The position numbers were made by a program, and so were the translations under genes. Shown one piece after another: positions 6,171-8,891 of a DNA stretch of 8,891 bases; position 1 is the first letter of the stretch, and the number at the start of each line of letters is the position of its first letter. This DNA is from CADCVT01 sp035940955 (GTDB lineage Bacteria > Actinomycetota > Thermoleophilia > Solirubrobacterales > Solirubrobacteraceae): assembly GCA_035940955.1 (NCBI GenBank), contig DASZEJ010000055.1:1-8891 (forward strand), read 5' to 3'. Under the pieces are notes generated by a model, which saw nothing but the letters and a program-made list of their open reading frames with translations, was not told the origin of the DNA and made no database searches.

Positions 6171-8003
6171 ATGAGCCCGGCCCCGACGTTCGAGCTGCTC
6201 GCCTTCGAGGCGACTCCGGTCAGCGGCGCGATCGCCGTGGTCGAGGTGGAGGGTCGGTTCACCGGTCCCGCGCCCGCCGCGTCGCGGCTGCTCGTCGAGA
6301 CGGGCGGCGTTCCGCGCGAGCTGCCCGCGCTCGAGACGCGCGACGGCGCGGCGTGGTGCGCAACGTTCGCGATCCCGCTCGCGGCGCTGACCGACCCGGA
6401 TGCGAGCTTCGCGCTCGCCCCGTCGCGCGGGCCGCTCATCGTCCTCCCCTCCCCGACACAGTCCGGCGGCGACGACGACCGATTCGTCCGGCTCGCCCGC
6501 ACCGCCAACGACCTCCGTCACCGGCTGCAGTCCGCGACCGCCGCGGCGTCGGCGGCCGAGGCGCGGCTCGCCGAGGCCGAGGCACAGCGCGACGCGCTCG
6601 ACGCGGAGCTGTCGGCGGCGCGCGAGGCGGCGGCGACCGCGGAGCGCCGGTCGGAGGAGTCCCACGCGGCGGCGGTGGTCGCGCGCGAGGAGCAGGCGCG
6701 GGCCGAGGGCGAGGCCGACGAGGCGCGCGCCGACGCCGAGCGGGCGCGGCTGGAGGCGGAGGCCGAGGTCGGGAGGGTGCGCGCGGAGGCGGAGTCGTCG
6801 ATCGCGCGGGCGCTCGCGGAGGCGCGGGTCGAGGCGCGTGCGGAGATCGAGCGCGCCGAGGCTGAGGCCGCCGCCGCGCGCGAGCAGCTCGCCGAGGCCC
6901 AGGACCGAGCGATCGCCGCCGAGGACGATGCGCGCGCCGCCCGCCGGGACCTGCGCGACGCGCGAGCCCGGGTCGAGTCGCTGCTGCGCCAGGCGCGCAC
7001 GACCCGCTCCGCCGCCGCGCGGGCGCGGGTGCCTTCGGCGACCCCGGACCATGACGACGCCGAGTTCCGTGCCGCCCGGCTGGGGCCGGGGTGGGCGGAC
7101 GGAGCGGACGACGACGAGCCGCGCGGGGGCGACGATCAGGGCGTTCCCCTCGCTGGGCCGATCGACGACGACGATCGGGCCGCGCGGCTCGCCGACCGCG
7201 CGCTTGGGGGCGACGAGGAGGAGCTCGGCGGTGGCGCCGGCGGTCGTCGCTTCGGGCCGGTCGGCCGGGAGGTGCCGGGTGAGGACCGGAGCGTCGCGGA
7301 GGGCGCCGGCGGGATGGGCAGCGAGGGGGAGGATGAGCGGAGCGCTGGCGTCGCGGGTGAGGGCGACGACGGTCCCCTCGTCGACCGCGCCGGCGACGAC
7401 CACACGACCGAATACTTCGACCCCGCCGCTCCCCTCGCCGACCGCTCCGCCGGCGACGACTACGGCAATGCCGCTCCCCTCGCCGACCAGTCCGCCGGCG
7501 ACGACGACAACGATGCCGCTCCCCTCGCCGATCGCGCCGGCGACGACCACACGACCGAATACTTCGAGCCCCCCGCTCCCCTCGCCGACCGCTCCGCCGG
7601 CGACGACGACGCTCCCCTCGTCGACCGCCCCGGCGACGACGACACCACGGCGCCCTTCGAGCCCGCGGCCGGGGAGGCGCCCACGACGGCGCGGCTCGGT
7701 TCGGGGTCGCCGCGGGCGCCGGAGTTGTGGGGTGATGAGGAGGGGTCGGAGGGGGTTCGGATCCTGCGGCCGCGGACGAGCGCTGGGCGGCTGCGGCCGG
7801 CGCGGGTCGCTCCTTCCTCGGCTCTCGATGACGACGTGCTCGATCCGGCGGCGGTCGGGGCTCGGCTCATCCGGCCGGCGGAGACGAGTCCGCGTCACCG
7901 CGCGACGGCCGTTCTGACCAACCCGCGCGTGATCGTCGGGACGATCTTCGTCCTGCTCTTCATCGCGCTCGTGCTCATCTTCGCCGGCGTCGGTCCCGTC
8001 TAG
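6171..8003 (+). CDS. Tail-anchored coiled-coil protein with acidic tandem repeats
   Basis: This is a 610-residue protein of unknown function. Residues 1-95 look like a small beta-rich domain (FELLAFEATPVSGAIAVVEV, W63 and C65). Residues about 105-287 are a long Ala/Glu/Arg heptad coiled coil (AEARLAEAEAQRDALDAEL, RARVESLLRQAR), probably an oligomerisation rod. Residues about 295-400 are an acidic disordered linker. Residues 402-500 are six tandem units of two kinds in the order A-B-B-A-B-A. Residues 500-586 form a basic stretch. Residues 587-605 (VIVGTIFVLLFIALVLIFAG) are a single membrane helix only a few residues from the C-terminus, so the protein would be tail-anchored with almost all of it in the cytoplasm. 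A-type units carry D-D-x-T-T-x-x-F-x-P, also found in the upstream membrane protein. A scaffold or tether at the membrane is plausible but inferred. Its TAG shares a CTAG with the convergent gene. Confidence 0.85.
   Translation: MSPAPTFELLAFEATPVSGAIAVVEVEGRFTGPAPAASRLLVETGGVPRELPALETRDGAAWCATFAIPLAALTDPDASFALAPSRGPLIVLPSPTQSGGDDDRFVRLARTANDLRHRLQSATAAASAAEARLAEAEAQRDALDAELSAAREAAATAERRSEESHAAAVVAREEQARAEGEADEARADAERARLEAEAEVGRVRAEAESSIARALAEARVEARAEIERAEAEAAAAREQLAEAQDRAIAAEDDARAARRDLRDARARVESLLRQARTTRSAAARARVPSATPDHDDAEFRAARLGPGWADGADDDEPRGGDDQGVPLAGPIDDDDRAARLADRALGGDEEELGGGAGGRRFGPVGREVPGEDRSVAEGAGGMGSEGEDERSAGVAGEGDDGPLVDRAGDDHTTEYFDPAAPLADRSAGDDYGNAAPLADQSAGDDDNDAAPLADRAGDDHTTEYFEPPAPLADRSAGDDDAPLVDRPGDDDTTAPFEPAAGEAPTTARLGSGSPRAPELWGDEEGSEGVRILRPRTSAGRLRPARVAPSSALDDDVLDPAAVGARLIRPAETSPRHRATAVLTNPRVIVGTIFVLLFIALVLIFAGVGPV
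7374..7670 (+). repeat. In-frame tandem repeat, units A-B-B-A-B-A
   Basis: Six units encode residues 402-500. A units (57 nt, 19 residues) are at 7374-7430, 7521-7577 and 7614-7670 and read PL(V/A)DRAGDDHTTEYF(D/E)P or, in the last, PLVDRPGDDDTTAPFEPAA. B units are at 7431-7475, 7476-7520 (15 residues each) and 7578-7613 (12 residues), reading PLADRSAGDD plus a short variable end. The 12-mer GCCGGCGACGAC is exact in the first five units and changed by one base in the sixth. High DNA identity, including silent sites, points to recent duplication or gene-internal recombination. Confidence 0.9.
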
Positions 8004-8012
8004 CCGAGCGCC
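7986..8012. terminator. Hairpin over the shared stop codons
   Basis: GGCGTCGG (7986-7993) pairs with CCGA-CGCC (8004-8012, one bulged G at 8008) around a 10-nt loop that contains the CTAG shared by both stop codons. It would form in transcripts from either strand, so it could serve as a bidirectional terminator. No U-run follows on either side, so the role is tentative. Confidence 0.3.
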
Positions 8013-8891
8013 GCGCGGAGGGTCGCCGCGACGTCGTCGGGCGCGCGCGTGACCTGGCGGTGGGTGAACCTGAGCACGCGATAGCCGGCTCGGGTGAGCG
8101 CCTGGTCGCGCTCGCGGTCGGTCTCGAAGGCGGTTCGCGTCCGGTGGAAGGCCCAGCCGTCGGTCTCGGCGACCACTCTTCGCTCGGGCCACAGGAAGTC
8201 GACCTCGAACCGGCCGACCGTCGCGTTGACCGCCGGCTTCGGCAGGCCGTGGTCGCGGCACAGCCGGCGGAAGCGGCGCTCCAGCTCGCTGCGGGTCCGG
8301 TCCGGGTCGCCGATGGCGCGGGCGAGGTTCGCGCTCCCGCGGCGGCCGTGCGCCCGCCGCGCCGCCTCGTCGAGCGCCCGCGGCGCGAGCGCGTGGACGA
8401 CCTGGGCCTCGTGGATCGCCTTCGCGAGCTGCGGCTGGGGCAGCACGTCGGCCAGGTCGGCGACGGTCCTCGGGAGGGCGGTGACCGGGATGCCTCGCAG
8501 CGTCGTCGTCTCGTCGTCGGCCACGCGACGGGCGCGGTGGAGCGCGATCCCGGCCGGGCCCTTGCGCGTGCGGGGGGCGGTGACGTCGACGCGCGCGCCA
8601 GCGCTCACGCCGAGGCGCCACAGGGCTGCCGCCGCGCGGTGGCTCAGCACGGCGCCCGGGCCGCAGGCGAGGACGGCCGCGAGCCAGCGGCCCTCCGGCG
8701 TCAGCGCTGCGTGGCCGACGGCGTAGACGCCGTGGTACTGGCGGTGCAGCCGGCCGGTGCGGAGCCACCTGGCGACGGCGCCGTCGCTGTATCGGAGCTC
8801 CCGCAGCTGTCTGCGCGCGACGACCCCGTGCTGGCGGGCGGCGAGGGCTGCGACGGCCGCGAAGCGGGGGTGTGGGCGACATTCTGGTTCG
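8000..8891 (-). CDS. Winged-helix plus DUF559 (PD-(D/E)XK nuclease-like) protein, start missing
   Basis: The frame is open from the right edge (first full codon at 8890) to TAG at 8000. This gives 296 visible residues, and no start codon lies near the visible N-terminus, so the true start is probably outside the window. Residues about 10-55 (VAALAARQHGVVARRQLREL, then RTGRLHRQYHGVYAVGH) match the AbiEi-antitoxin-type winged-helix N-terminus. The middle (81-190) resembles the adjoining AbiEi-like region (GIPVTALPRTVADLADVL). Residues about 200-285 form a DUF559/Vsr-like endonuclease fold with the likely active-site residues E202 (SELERRF), D231 (FEVDFLWP), and E242 and D244 (VVAETDGWAFH), then RFTHRQV. 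The nuclease residues appear intact. No toxin gene is seen next to it, at least on the visible side. Such proteins are common, often in many copies, in Solirubrobacterales; a DNA-binding or defence role is suspected from the family, not shown here. It converges with the coiled-coil gene, with a 4-nt overlap. Confidence 0.85.
   Translation of the reverse strand, partial: EPECRPHPRFAAVAALAARQHGVVARRQLRELRYSDGAVARWLRTGRLHRQYHGVYAVGHAALTPEGRWLAAVLACGPGAVLSHRAAAALWRLGVSAGARVDVTAPRTRKGPAGIALHRARRVADDETTTLRGIPVTALPRTVADLADVLPQPQLAKAIHEAQVVHALAPRALDEAARRAHGRRGSANLARAIGDPDRTRSELERRFRRLCRDHGLPKPAVNATVGRFEVDFLWPERRVVAETDGWAFHRTRTAFETDRERDQALTRAGYRVLRFTHRQVTRAPDDVAATLRAALG

Noticed and set aside
7374..7670. 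Asp-rich repeats as calcium-binding (RTX or EF-hand) motifs
   Set aside because: The units lack the GGxGxDxUx nonapeptide and the DxDxDG loop. The acidic residues are simple GDD clusters and the region is predicted to be cytoplasmic.
8000..8650. GTG at 8650 as the true start of the DUF559 gene
   Set aside because: The frame stays open to the window edge, and the 80 upstream codons encode a recognisable winged-helix domain.
5067..8882. A 1271-codon minus-strand open frame
   Set aside because: It crosses three better-supported genes and the non-coding gap, its translation is Arg/Pro/Gly low complexity, and the recognised DUF559 gene uses another frame of the same strand.

Overview
The window is very GC-rich and almost fully coding. 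It looks like chromosomal DNA of a high-GC actinobacterium, most plausibly of the Thermoleophilia/Solirubrobacterales. That placement is inferred from three things: an Mce operon that keeps its ABC ATPase gene between the permease and MCE genes, a winged-helix plus DUF559 protein of a kind common in that group, and GTG/TTG starts with actinobacterial signals. No RNA gene, insertion sequence, CRISPR array or origin was seen.

Left half (1-4499, minus strand): an Mce/Mla-type lipid-transport operon read right to left. The order is MlaE-type permease 1 (TTG start at 4499), permease 2 (ATG directly after the first stop), an MlaF/Mkl-type ATPase with an unusual ~120-residue charged N-terminal extension, a 132-nt gap, a 443-residue MCE protein, and a second MCE protein that overlaps it by 4 nt and runs off the left edge. 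Together they would form an inner-membrane importer: two permeases, an ATPase, and MCE proteins that bridge the cell envelope.

Middle (4500-6170): a divergent intergenic region holds a candidate promoter on each strand. On the plus strand a predicted lipoprotein (4646-5218), probably translated from a nearly leaderless mRNA, is followed by a terminator-like hairpin and a four-helix membrane protein (5316-5891). A 279-nt non-coding stretch then carries a 36/37 direct repeat.

Right part (6171-8891): a 610-residue protein (6171-8003) has an N-terminal globular domain, a ~180-residue coiled coil, an acidic tandem-repeat linker and a C-terminal tail anchor. It converges on a minus-strand winged-helix/DUF559 nuclease-like gene whose start lies beyond the right edge. 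The two stop codons share one CTAG.

The most interesting signal is a short linear motif, D-D-x-(A/T)-T-x-(P/Y)-F-x-P. It occurs once in the predicted cytoplasmic tail of the four-helix protein and three times in the repeat linker of the neighbouring coiled-coil protein. It resembles actinobacterial Ser/Thr-kinase and FHA-type phospho-Thr sites, and suggests that the two membrane proteins share a kinase or a docking partner. This is inference from pattern only.
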